Positions 1-7,582 of a stretch of 36,560 nucleotides of DNA are shown in pieces. Location: positions 1 through 36,560 of the forward strand of contig CAJCIT010000098.1 in the NCBI GenBank assembly GCA_903970405.1, read 5' to 3'. Every line of letters starts with the position of its first letter. Within the stretch, counting starts at the first letter, position 1. The position numbers and the translations under genes were made by a program. The DNA comes from Acidobacteriaceae bacterium. Its GTDB lineage: Bacteria > Acidobacteriota > Terriglobia > Bryobacterales > Bryobacteraceae. Below the pieces are notes generated by a model. The model saw only the letters and a program-made list of their open reading frames with translations. It searched no databases and had not been told where the DNA came from.

Positions 1-158
1 CGTCAGACTTCCGAGCTGGTCGCGGCTCCAGTAGGCGCGGTGCGTCCATTTGGCGCCATTTTTTGCCGGTTTAGCGCGCGGACCCTTGCTTGAGGGGGAC
101 CTCATATGGTTCTATTGACGAATCTAATTCTGACGAATCTAATTCCGGGAGGCCGCGC
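1..158. other. Upstream region of the P-II gene, no gene seen
   Basis: No coding region could be supported here. The notable structure is a perfect 15-base tandem duplication (TGACGAATCTAATTC at 116-130 and 131-145) just before the P-II ribosome binding site. The region must carry the promoter of the ammonium cluster, but I could not place a convincing one. Confidence 0.4.
116..145. repeat. 15-bp perfect tandem duplication before the P-II gene
   Basis: TGACGAATCTAATTC occurs twice back to back at 116-130 and 131-145, ending one base before the GGGAGG ribosome binding site region of the P-II gene. Because the unit is a multiple of three it keeps an upstream reading frame open, which makes the open frame artificially longer than the real protein. 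It looks like a recent slippage duplication in the leader. Confidence 0.9.
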
Positions 159-497
159 ATGACGAAGATTGAAGCCATCATTCAGCCGAACAAAGTCAGC
201 GAAGTCAGAGAGGCGCTTGAGGCGGCTGGGGTTACCGGTCTGACCCTCAGCGAGGTGCAAGGCCATGGCCGTCAAAAAGGACACAGCCAGGTATATCGCG
301 GGAATGAGTATACGGTGGACCTCATCCCCAAAGTGAAAATTGAACTCGTGGTTGCGGAGAGCCGAACCGAGGAATTGATTGGCGTTATATCGGCGGCCGC
401 CCAGACCGGAAAAGTCGGGGATGGGAAAATCTTTATCTCCGACGTCCGCGAGACCGTTCGGATTCGGAACGGCGATCGCGGCGACCTCGCCCTGTAA
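159..497 (+). CDS. glnK: P-II family nitrogen regulatory protein (GlnB/GlnK type)
   Basis: A 112-residue P-II signalling protein, the normal family length. P-II trimers bind ATP/ADP and 2-oxoglutarate and report nitrogen status to partners such as AmtB, glutamine synthetase adenylyltransferase and kinases. Visible marks are the N-terminal MTKIEAII strand, the T-loop GRQKGHSQVYRGNEYTVD with the uridylylatable Tyr51, the PKVKIELVV strand and the nucleotide-binding B-loop TGKVGDGKIFI. The ATG at 159 is chosen because GGGAGG (147-152) sits 6 bases upstream; the frame is open further upstream only through a 15-base duplication. The gene lies upstream of an AmtB gene in the same orientation, which favours the GlnK role, but GlnB and GlnK cannot be separated by sequence alone. 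Confidence 0.95.
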   Translation: MTKIEAIIQPNKVSEVREALEAAGVTGLTLSEVQGHGRQKGHSQVYRGNEYTVDLIPKVKIELVVAESRTEELIGVISAAAQTGKVGDGKIFISDVRETVRIRNGDRGDLAL

Positions 498-621
498 GCG
501 AATCTTATCTCCCAGTTGAGACCGATTTGAACTTCTGAGTGAACCGGCCGTTTTGTTGGGCGGTGCGCGTTCAGCTTGTGCGCGTTTAGAATGATTCGAC
601 AGTCTGAAAGGGAGACAAGAG

Positions 622-801
622 ATGGGATCAAACCCGAAGCAGGCGCAAGGGTTCCTGCTGTTTACTAGCGGATTTACATTGACAACCGCCGGGTTCGCCA
701 CGGGAGGGAACCTGCTGCTGTTAGTGGCCGGCGTGGCGCTGCTGGCGCTTTCCATTTGGGTGTTCTTGAGGTGCAAGCCACTGGAAGAAGGGGGGAACTG
801 A
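622..801 (+). CDS. Small two-helix membrane protein upstream of amtB
   Basis: A 59-residue protein starting MGSNPKQAQGFLLF, with two hydrophobic stretches at about residues 10-25 and 31-50 separated by a glycine-rich turn, ending in a short acidic tail (KPLEEGGN). The ATG is preceded by GGGAG (610-614) at 7-base spacing. It ends 3 bases before the next small gene, so the two are surely co-transcribed with amtB. I do not recognise the family. From position it could be a small membrane partner or modulator of the ammonium channel, but that is inference. Coding status is supported by the ribosome binding site, tight spacing and plausible membrane topology. Confidence 0.65.
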   Translation: MGSNPKQAQGFLLFTSGFTLTTAGFATGGNLLLLVAGVALLALSIWVFLRCKPLEEGGN

Positions 802-804
802 ATC

Positions 805-990
805 GTGGCGATACTTGGACTTCTCTTAGCGGTGGCGGGAATGGCCGTGAGCATTCTGAGCCTGACCATCACCGCGAACCCCACAGGGCGGCTGGCGATT
901 GTTCTGGCGGGCATCGCGATCTCGCTGTTCGGCATCGCCGGATTGGTGAACCGCGCCTACTTGAAGAACGCCATTTGGAGGAAAAAGTGA
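805..990 (+). CDS. Small two-helix membrane protein directly before amtB
   Basis: A 61-residue protein from a GTG start at 805, 3 bases after the preceding stop and downstream of a G-rich ribosome binding site (AAGGGGGG, about 789-795). It has two hydrophobic helices (about residues 2-22 and 29-48), a short polar turn with ANPTGR, and a positively charged C-terminus (KNAIWRKK), which suggests both ends face the cytoplasm. Its TGA overlaps the GTG of amtB in a GTGA junction, so translation is probably coupled to the channel. No known family recognised; a role in ammonium uptake is inferred from context only. Confidence 0.65.
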   Translation: MAILGLLLAVAGMAVSILSLTITANPTGRLAIVLAGIAISLFGIAGLVNRAYLKNAIWRKK

Positions 991-2612
991 TAAAGCGTCT
1001 CATCCTGCCATTGATTGCCTTGTGCGCGCTGAGCGGACTCGCTTATGGCGAAGCGGCGGCGCCCGCGGCCGCGCCAGTTGCCATTACGGATGCCGATCTG
1101 AAGAACGTGACGCCGCCGAAAGCTGAAGATCGGGCGAAGGGCGATGCAGACGGCTCAGTGACCGGGACGGTGGGCGACGTAACGGTCAGCGACGCCAAGA
1201 AGGGCCTCACGTTGCCTGACCTGGTGAATCAAGTGGGGCAGAACAAGATCGCGATCAACTTCGTTTGGACGCTGATCACCGGTTACCTGGTCATGTTCAT
1301 GCAACTGGGCTTCGCCTTGCTTGAGACCGGGCTTTGCCGGGCGAAGAACGCCAACCACACCATGATGATGAACGTGGGAGTTTACGGCATCGGCATGTTT
1401 GCGTACTGGGCGGTGGGCTTTTCGCTGCAAATGGGCGGCGTGGGCGGCGTGGCGAACCTGGGAGGCATTCCACCGCTGAGCGCCGAATATACGGCGACGC
1501 TCTTCGGAAAACCGTGGGGCTTGTTCGGCCAGACCGGCATGTTCCTGAGCATGCGCGGCAATTACGACGTGGCGGTAATGGTGCTGTTCCTGTTCCAGAT
1601 GGTGTTCATGGACACCGGCGCGACGATTCCGACGGGCGCGGCGGCCGAGCGGTGGAAGTTCACCGGCTTCGCGGTTACCTCAGCGCTGTTTGCCGCGTTT
1701 ACCTATCCGCTGTTTGCCAACTGGGCGTGGGGCGGCGGCTGGCTTTCCACGTTGGGAACAAACTATGGCCTTGGCAAAGGATATGTGGATTTCGCGGGCT
1801 CGGGGGTAGTGCACGCCGTGGGCGGATTAACCGCGCTGGCGATTGCGATTGTGCTGGGTCCGCGCATCGGGAAGTATTCGCGCGATGGTAAACCGCACGC
1901 CATTCTGGCGCACGACATCGTGCTGGTGCTCACCGGATGCCTGATACTGGCATTCGGATGGTTCGGTTTCAACCCTGGTTCCACGCTTGGCGCTTCCGGA
2001 AACGGCGCGCTGCGCATAGGGTCCATCGCGGTGGCAACGATGCTGGCCAGCGCCACGGGAATGCTGACGGCGATGTTATACATGTGGCTGGTTTACGGCA
2101 AGCCCGACGCCTCGATGACCGGCAACGGCTTCCTGGCGGGACTTGTTGCAATCACGGCGCCTTCCGGCTTCGTGTCGCCCATCGGGGCGGCCATCATCGG
2201 GGCCATCGCGGGCGTGCTGGTTTGCATTTCGGTAGCGTACGTGGAACGCGTGCTGAAGGTGGACGACCCGGTGGGCGCCGTCTCCGTGCATGGAACCTGC
2301 GGCATTTGGGGCGTGATCGCTGTGGGCCTGTTCGCGGACGGCAAAAGCAACTACGGCGGCTCCTGGAACGGCGTCACGGGAAGCGTTACCGGCCTGTTCT
2401 ATGGAGACTCCACGCAACTGATTGCGCAGTTGATCGGCGTGGCCACGCTGCTGGGCTTCGTGTTTGTGCTCAGCTTCGTGTTTGCCGTGATTGTGGACAA
2501 GGTGGTGGGACAGCGCACGTCGGCGAGGTCGGAACTGGATGGTCTTGACTTGCCGGAAATGGGCGCGCTGGCGTATCCGGAATTTGAAATCAGGGTGCCG
2601 AGTATCCAATGA
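987..2612 (+). CDS. amtB: Ammonium transporter AmtB
   Basis: A 541-residue Amt/Rh-family ammonium channel of the inner membrane. The GTG at 987 is preceded by GGAGGA (977-982) and begins a typical signal peptide (IKRLILPLIALCALSGLAYG). About 70 polar, Ala-rich residues follow before the channel core, an extension longer than in many Amt proteins. Core marks are MQLGFALLETGLCRAKN, the outer Phe-gate segment FLFQMVFMDTGATIP, GWFGFNPGSTLGA, and the pore twin histidines His276 (GVVHAVGG) and His435 (SVHGTCGIWG). The C-terminal tail ELDGLDLPEMGALAYPEF resembles the conserved P-II-interacting tail. It overlaps the small gene upstream (GTGA) and the TPR-like gene downstream (ATGA). With a P-II gene upstream, uptake is probably gated by P-II. 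Confidence 0.95.
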   Translation: MIKRLILPLIALCALSGLAYGEAAAPAAAPVAITDADLKNVTPPKAEDRAKGDADGSVTGTVGDVTVSDAKKGLTLPDLVNQVGQNKIAINFVWTLITGYLVMFMQLGFALLETGLCRAKNANHTMMMNVGVYGIGMFAYWAVGFSLQMGGVGGVANLGGIPPLSAEYTATLFGKPWGLFGQTGMFLSMRGNYDVAVMVLFLFQMVFMDTGATIPTGAAAERWKFTGFAVTSALFAAFTYPLFANWAWGGGWLSTLGTNYGLGKGYVDFAGSGVVHAVGGLTALAIAIVLGPRIGKYSRDGKPHAILAHDIVLVLTGCLILAFGWFGFNPGSTLGASGNGALRIGSIAVATMLASATGMLTAMLYMWLVYGKPDASMTGNGFLAGLVAITAPSGFVSPIGAAIIGAIAGVLVCISVAYVERVLKVDDPVGAVSVHGTCGIWGVIAVGLFADGKSNYGGSWNGVTGSVTGLFYGDSTQLIAQLIGVATLLGFVFVLSFVFAVIVDKVVGQRTSARSELDGLDLPEMGALAYPEFEIRVPSIQ

Positions 2613-3154
2613 ACAGCGCGGAATATCCTCTCAACCTCGTCCCGCTTCCCGCCGCCCAACCGGCGCTGCGGCAGTCGTCCGTAATGTCTGTCATGCCGCT
2701 GGCGCCGTGGCGCGATCCACATTCGGTGTCGCCGGAGGATCTCCGCGGGCACATCGCGCGGCTGGAGGAGGCCTTCCGGCGGAACCCGGCCTCGGCAGAT
2801 CTAGCCACTTGCCTGGGCATGGCCCACGCCATGAACTACGATGTGTACCGTTCAATGGACGCGCTGGAAGAAGCGGTGCGTCTGGACGGACAACACTTCT
2901 TCGCCCAGTTGAAGTATTCGGAGCTGTTATACCGGATTCGCACGCTGCATCGCGCGGAGGCTGAAACCAGGAAGGCGCTGGCTCTGGCGGGCAACAACTG
3001 GGAGCTGACGATGGCGCGCAAGCAATTGCAGGAGATCCGCGCGCTGCTGCGTAAAGGGCATGAGCGGCCGGCGCTGACCAGATCCCTTCGTGTTCCGGTC
3101 CTCCTGCTGGTGGTGATGGCGATTGTGGCGGTAGTATCGAGGTTTTTTGTATGA
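2609..3154 (+). CDS. TPR-like protein with C-terminal membrane anchor, coupled to amtB
   Basis: A 181-residue protein whose ATG overlaps the amtB stop (ATGA). After a low-complexity N-terminus (about 1-38) it has a helical section (about 40-150) that reads like two to three degenerate tetratricopeptide repeats: RLEEAFRRNPASADLATCLG, then MDALEEAVRLDGQHFFAQLK, then AEAETRKALALAGNNWELT. A single hydrophobic helix lies at about 160-179, ending RFFV, so it is probably tail-anchored with its repeats in the cytoplasm. Such repeats normally bind other proteins, so it may recruit a partner to the channel. No specific family recognised; function unknown. Confidence 0.8.
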   Translation: MNSAEYPLNLVPLPAAQPALRQSSVMSVMPLAPWRDPHSVSPEDLRGHIARLEEAFRRNPASADLATCLGMAHAMNYDVYRSMDALEEAVRLDGQHFFAQLKYSELLYRIRTLHRAEAETRKALALAGNNWELTMARKQLQEIRALLRKGHERPALTRSLRVPVLLLVVMAIVAVVSRFFV

Positions 3155-3288
3155 ACTGGCGTCATTTCACGGCGGCGGCGGTTCTGGTCAGCGTGGTCCT
3201 GTGGACGGCGGGAGCGCCGCCGTTCGCAATTGCGGCGGGCGTTGTGTTTTCGCTCGGCGCGGGGTTATGGAGGAGGCGGACGAATTGA
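3151..3288 (+). CDS. Tiny membrane protein at the end of the amtB cluster
   Basis: A 45-residue open frame (MNWRHFTAAAVLVSVVLWTA...) whose ATG overlaps the preceding stop in an ATGA junction. It has two short hydrophobic segments split by GAPP and a basic tail (WRRRTN), typical of very small inner-membrane proteins. Its last 24 bases overlap the 3' end of the convergent membrane glycosyltransferase gene. There is no recognisable family. Support is the translational-coupling junction, the membrane-like composition and continuity with the cluster; it may still be a chance frame. Confidence 0.5.
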   Translation: MNWRHFTAAAVLVSVVLWTAGAPPFAIAAGVVFSLGAGLWRRRTN

Positions 3289-5193
3289 AGGATCAGCGAG
3301 CCGAACGAATAACTTGGTTCCCGAGGGTCCACCGTTGGCCGCCGGCGTCAATAACTGGACATAGCCAAAGTCCTTCTGCACCCGGTAGTGTTCCTTCACT
3401 TCGGCAACGACTGGATACACGTAGCCCGGAATGCCAGGATACTCCGTTGGCAGCCACTGCAGCCGCGGGCAGTTGCATTTCACCATGCTCTGGATACCGT
3501 AGGTAGTCAAGAAATTCGGACCCGGCGGCGCAATCACGAACGCCGGTGGATGGCTTCTTACTTCCGCGGCGTCTCGCGCCTGGAGGCGCTGGGACATCAT
3601 CAGGTGCAGGAATTGGACTGAGAAGGTGGAACCGGGCCGGTGCGCCGCGAAATTGATTCCGCCGCCATAGGGGAACTCGAGCAGCGGGTCTCCGGCCTCG
3701 GAATGCTCGACGATGTACCGGTAGACCTCGCCGCTTGAATCGCCCACCCGGACCGGTCCGGCCTTGGTTTCGACCGTCGTGTAGCGGGAAGGATCGAACT
3801 GATCGGGATAAGCCATCGCAATCCGGCTGGCCGAGTAAAGTAGCAGCAAGACTGCGAAGGCGTTCTGTATTCCAGAGTGCGGCGCTCCAGCCGAGCCGGC
3901 CTTATGGATGAACAGCCACACCAGGTAAGGACCCAGAAAGGCGAAGAACGGATAGCAGAGCGCCGAAACCTCGGTGGCCGGGGTGAGGAGCGTGCCAAAG
4001 AGCCCGCGCCCCGCTATGGCGGAGGGAATGCTAACAAGGAAGAACAACGTCCACTGTTCCTGGGTCAGGGTCCCGCGCTTTCGTAACCAGAGCGCCGCCA
4101 GACATATCGTAATGAGGAGCGCGGGCCACATCACCATCAGCAGGATGGGGCTGGTCCCTACAATCAACGGCAGAAGGGCCTTCACCCTTGACCATGAGCG
4201 GGCTCCCTCTATGACGTCCCGGCTTAAGACCCAGTAGTAGGCAGCGAAAATCGCGAAGCCGGGGAGCGCCAGTGCTTCAACGATTCGGAACCAGCCATGT
4301 GCCCGTCGAAAATCCCGCCGGCCCGGCCAGCTTAGGACTGCCAGCAAAAAGGCAGCTTCCCCGATGGCGGCCATTCCGCCAAAGATGCCAAATCCGGTGG
4401 GCCACCAAGGGCATGTTTGCGCCGCCAGTCCGTATCCCTGGATGCCTTCGAGCATCGGTTTGAGCCCGAATTTCGCTGAGCACGACGCTAGAAAGACAAC
4501 CGCCGGCAACACGCAGGCTGTCAAAAGGAGGGCATAGTACCTGAGGGCCGCCGTGAGTCCCGCCGCCGTCTTTCGGACCGAGAAATCGTGCAGCAATAGA
4601 AGAGCGAGCGCGCCCAGCGCTGTGACCATGCTCTCTGGCTTCGAAGCCAGCGACAGGAAACACCCAACAGCCAGGACGATGACGGTAAGCCGGCGCAAAC
4701 CGGATTGAATCCACTCCACGCCCGCGTCCAGGATCATGACCAGACCCAGACTGGCCAGGGGCAGCGAAGGGGAGTAAGTCATGAGGGCGAGTAATCCGTA
4801 CTTAATAGTGGTGGTGCAACAGATGCCTAACAGAAACAGCATCGTGACGGCCGAGGCCAGCGGAGGCATAAGACGGCGCGAGAGCCGGTAGAAGAAAAGC
4901 ACATTCAGCGCGCCCAGCAGATCCATTCCCAGCGACGCCACCCAAAACTTGACGCCGAACCAGCGCAGCCAGTACCCCAGCAGCACAATGGATAGCGGCG
5001 GATAGTTGAAATTGAAATCGCGATACGGGAGCTGGCCCCACGCAAACCTCGCCGATTGGAAAAGCCACATCGGTGGATCGAGAGCTAGCAGGGTGGGCAG
5101 CGCGTTCCACCGCAGCAGGGCGAGCGCCAGAGCAACCGCCGCAACAACCGAGGCCACCCATCGCGAAGAACGGCCGCGGCTGGACTCATTCAC
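3265..5193 (-). CDS. Multi-pass membrane protein, GT-C/ArnT-like glycosyltransferase fold
   Basis: A 642-residue integral membrane protein. It starts with a short Arg/Ser-rich cytoplasmic tail, then roughly eleven or more hydrophobic segments up to about residue 470, then a soluble C-terminal domain of about 170 residues. The first external loop carries LPYRDFNFNYPPLSIVLLGY, the acidic-plus-YPP pattern seen in polyprenyl-phosphate-sugar-dependent GT-C enzymes (GT39/GT83-like). Those enzymes move a lipid-linked sugar to protein, lipid A or another acceptor outside the membrane. The exact substrate cannot be read. It is divergent from the methyltransferase at 5390 and convergent with the amtB cluster, overlapping its last small gene. 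Confidence 0.7.
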   Translation of the reverse strand: MNESSRGRSSRWVASVVAAVALALALLRWNALPTLLALDPPMWLFQSARFAWGQLPYRDFNFNYPPLSIVLLGYWLRWFGVKFWVASLGMDLLGALNVLFFYRLSRRLMPPLASAVTMLFLLGICCTTTIKYGLLALMTYSPSLPLASLGLVMILDAGVEWIQSGLRRLTVIVLAVGCFLSLASKPESMVTALGALALLLLHDFSVRKTAAGLTAALRYYALLLTACVLPAVVFLASCSAKFGLKPMLEGIQGYGLAAQTCPWWPTGFGIFGGMAAIGEAAFLLAVLSWPGRRDFRRAHGWFRIVEALALPGFAIFAAYYWVLSRDVIEGARSWSRVKALLPLIVGTSPILLMVMWPALLITICLAALWLRKRGTLTQEQWTLFFLVSIPSAIAGRGLFGTLLTPATEVSALCYPFFAFLGPYLVWLFIHKAGSAGAPHSGIQNAFAVLLLLYSASRIAMAYPDQFDPSRYTTVETKAGPVRVGDSSGEVYRYIVEHSEAGDPLLEFPYGGGINFAAHRPGSTFSVQFLHLMMSQRLQARDAAEVRSHPPAFVIAPPGPNFLTTYGIQSMVKCNCPRLQWLPTEYPGIPGYVYPVVAEVKEHYRVQKDFGYVQLLTPAANGGPSGTKLFVRLADPSIRPPPP

Positions 5194-5389
5194 GCTCGCC
5201 TCAGGAGGGGGATGACATAGAAGATTGAGATTTCCATTTTACTTGTGAGTTTTCCGATTTTATCATCCGCCGGCAATTCTTAAGATCTCTTAGGAGGCTT
5301 CCGGGAACAGCGCGAAATGAGAAGGGCCGCGATGTCCGGTTTTGATAACGTGGTTAGAAAAGCCATGCCAAATCACTTAGGGGAAGCTA

Positions 5390-6139
5390 ATGAGGCCTGA
5401 CGTCTATCAGGAGATGGCGAGGGTAGAAGACACGCATTGGTGGTTTCGGGGGCGCCGTTCGATCATCAGGAGCGTCCTTTCCCAACTCGATCTTCCACCG
5501 CAATCGGGCATTCTGGACGCAGGCAGCGGGACTGGCGGCAACCTGGCTATGCTCTCCGCCTTCGGACACGTCTACGCCATGGAAATGGATGCCGAGGCCA
5601 GGGATCTGGCGGAGAAACGCGGCATCGTCAAACTGGAGGATGGCGAACTACCCGGCAGAATTCCCTTTGGCGAGCAGCAATTCGACCTGGCGGTGATGTT
5701 CGATGTGCTGGAACATATTGAACAGGACTTCAGCTCGCTTTCAGCCATTCGTGGGCGGCTGACCCCCAAAGGCTATTTGCTGCTGACCGTACCCGCCTTC
5801 GAGGCGCTGTGGAGCTCGCACGATGCGATCCACTACCACAAGCGCCGCTATAGCCTCGCTCCCCTCAGACGCCTGGTGGAGCGGGCGGGCTACAAAGTGG
5901 TGCGCGCGAGCTATATCAATTTCTGGCTTTTCCCTCTGATCGCCCTGATGCGCGTGCTGGACCACGTGACGGGGAACCGTTTGCTGGGTCACAAACCGGA
6001 CGGCAACGCCGAGCTTTCCATCCCCCCGAAGCCCGTCAACTGGCTACTGGAAAAGACATTTGCGAGCGAGGCGAAGCTGATCCGGGGAATGCGCCTGCCA
6101 TTCGGCGTTTCCATTATTCTGCTGGCCCGGAAGGCATGA
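5390..6139 (+). CDS. Class I SAM-dependent methyltransferase
   Basis: A 249-residue methyltransferase of the Methyltransf_11/23 type. The SAM-binding motif I is ILDAGSGTGGNLAML (about 41-55), followed by an acidic residue at the end of strand two (YAMEMDAEA), and the motif IV region FDLAVMFDVLEHIEQD. The mid-protein block HYHKRRYSLAPLRRLVERAGY is typical of enzymes annotated as acting on cell-surface glycans or lipids. The ATG follows AGGGGA closely. The C-terminal third has a hydrophobic stretch (FWLFPLIALMRVL) that could associate with the membrane. The divergent neighbour is a membrane glycosyltransferase, so a shared role in surface polymer synthesis is possible but unproven. Confidence 0.85.
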   Translation: MRPDVYQEMARVEDTHWWFRGRRSIIRSVLSQLDLPPQSGILDAGSGTGGNLAMLSAFGHVYAMEMDAEARDLAEKRGIVKLEDGELPGRIPFGEQQFDLAVMFDVLEHIEQDFSSLSAIRGRLTPKGYLLLTVPAFEALWSSHDAIHYHKRRYSLAPLRRLVERAGYKVVRASYINFWLFPLIALMRVLDHVTGNRLLGHKPDGNAELSIPPKPVNWLLEKTFASEAKLIRGMRLPFGVSIILLARKA

Positions 6140-6198
6140 TTTCTCGACTTCCCTTTGTAACTGACTAAGTAGTTACCTATCCTCAGTTACCGGCAATC

Positions 6199-7305
6199 CT
6201 ACGCGTGCGCGGCCGCGCGCCGCTCTGTATCCAACAATACGCGCTTCAGCTCAATGCCCCACCGGTATCCCGCCAGTTCCCCGGTTCCGCGGATCACCCG
6301 GTGACAGGGAATCACCAGCGCCACGCGATTTGTAGCGCAAGCCCGCGCCACCGCCCGCGCGGCCTTCGGCCTACCCAATCCCGCCGCCACCTCCGCATAA
6401 GACCGCACGCTGCCGTACGGGATCGATTGCAGATACTGCCATACCTTCATCTGGAACGCCGTGGCCTGCAGATCGAGCGGCAGGTCCAGGCGCGGGCGCT
6501 GTCCATTTAGGTGCTCGGTCAACGCGTTCATCCACTGCGCGAATTCATCCGGGTACGGCTCCTGCATGGGTTGCAGCTTTGCCGCTGGATACTCCGCCCG
6601 CAACATTCGCAGCAGTGGGCCGTCGCCGCTCGCGAACTGAACGAAACACAGTCCGCGGTCCGTGGCGCCGATCATCATGCGCCCCAGCGGCGAATCCACC
6701 GAAACATAAGAGATCGAAACGTCTTTGCCGCCCGCCCGGTACTCCACGGGCGTCATGCCGAGCCTGGTGTCCACGCGTTCGTACACGCGGCTGCCCGAAC
6801 CGAAGCCTGCCTCATAAATGGCGTCAGTGACAGATGGCCGGGAACGCAGTTGCTCTTTCAGACTCCCAAGACGGCACGCCTCCACAAACTGCCGTGGAGT
6901 CAGGCCGACATTCTTCTTGAAGCTTCTCTGGAAATGAAACGGGCTCAAGCCGGCGCGCTCAGCCAGGCTTGCTAGCGGTAACGAGTCCCGCGCGTGGTTG
7001 CGAATGTAATCGCACACTTCTCGAATCCGCTCGACTTCCTTCGCCGGTCCCGCTTCATCGTCAAGAGGCCGGCAGCGCAGGCAGGCGCGCAAGCCCTCTT
7101 CTTCAGCTTCTTCGGCTGACCCGAAGAATCGAACGTTCTTGCGCAGCGGCAATCGGCACTTGCAGGAGGGGCGGCAGTAAACGCCGGTGGTGGCCACGCC
7201 GAAATAGAACTTCCCATCCCAGGCCGCATCACGGGCCTTTACCGCTTCCCAGAAGACCTCAGCCTCGGCGGGCGTCAGATTCGTCGAAGAAATTGCTCGT
7301 TCCAT
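6199..7305 (-). CDS. ada: Bifunctional Ada: methylated-DNA repair protein and AraC-type activator
   Basis: A 368-residue full-length Ada. The N-terminal domain has the four zinc cysteines (GVYCRPSCKCR, Cys44/Cys48, and ACLRCRP, Cys75/Cys78), which in Ada repair methylphosphotriesters and act as the methylation switch. An AraC-type helix-turn-helix follows (about 90-190, SLAERAGLSPFHFQRSFKK). The C-terminal O6-methylguanine methyltransferase has the active site VIPCHRVI, with acceptor Cys334. The ATG at 7305 is chosen; a GTG at 7338 would add 11 basic residues, and neither has a strong ribosome binding site. It is divergent from the acyl-CoA synthetase, leaving about 277 bases for promoters. 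Ada probably autoregulates, but I could not identify its operator. Confidence 0.93.
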   Translation of the reverse strand: MERAISSTNLTPAEAEVFWEAVKARDAAWDGKFYFGVATTGVYCRPSCKCRLPLRKNVRFFGSAEEAEEEGLRACLRCRPLDDEAGPAKEVERIREVCDYIRNHARDSLPLASLAERAGLSPFHFQRSFKKNVGLTPRQFVEACRLGSLKEQLRSRPSVTDAIYEAGFGSGSRVYERVDTRLGMTPVEYRAGGKDVSISYVSVDSPLGRMMIGATDRGLCFVQFASGDGPLLRMLRAEYPAAKLQPMQEPYPDEFAQWMNALTEHLNGQRPRLDLPLDLQATAFQMKVWQYLQSIPYGSVRSYAEVAAGLGRPKAARAVARACATNRVALVIPCHRVIRGTGELAGYRWGIELKRVLLDTERRAAAHA

Positions 7306-7582
7306 GACAGTAGGTTGCGCCTTTTTTCGTGGCGCCACACTCCGATTCTTGCGCAGGAAGTCATTCTTTACCTCCGGCGGCGGTCTCCGTCAGGATGCCA
7401 GGCGACCGCTATTGGGCATTCGTTTTGGCTTCGTAAGCAAGCGGGACCGGCAGCGCCTCGCCGAAACGCTCTTCAACGCCCGCACTGCGGTCCGCAGCCA
7501 ACGGCTCTCGCCATCGGCGCAAGCCATTACTCAAGCCATCACTCCTTCCCTATTCTTACGCCGACTGATAAAATTCCGGGCG
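7306..7582. other. Divergent promoter region between ada and the acyl-CoA synthetase
   Basis: About 277 bases separate the two divergent starts. The frame upstream of the synthetase start is open through this stretch, but its translation has no acyl-CoA synthetase-like sequence and is Arg/Ser-rich, so I treat it as non-coding. No repeat, RNA or operator could be supported. Confidence 0.4.

Noticed and set aside
51-66. Sigma-54-like promoter upstream of the P-II gene (TGGCGC ... TTTGC)
   Set aside because: The GG and GC elements are separated by 11 bases where sigma-54 promoters need 10, and the -24 box is imperfect. Attractive for a nitrogen gene but not supported.
102-935. Long minus-strand frame opposite the P-II and small membrane protein genes
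   Set aside because: It is the antisense shadow of clearly coding plus-strand genes; its translation has no family features.
6157-6176. Inverted repeat GTAACT/AGTTAC between the methyltransferase and ada as a terminator
   Set aside because: The stem has only six AT-rich pairs with an 8-base loop and no T-run on either strand.
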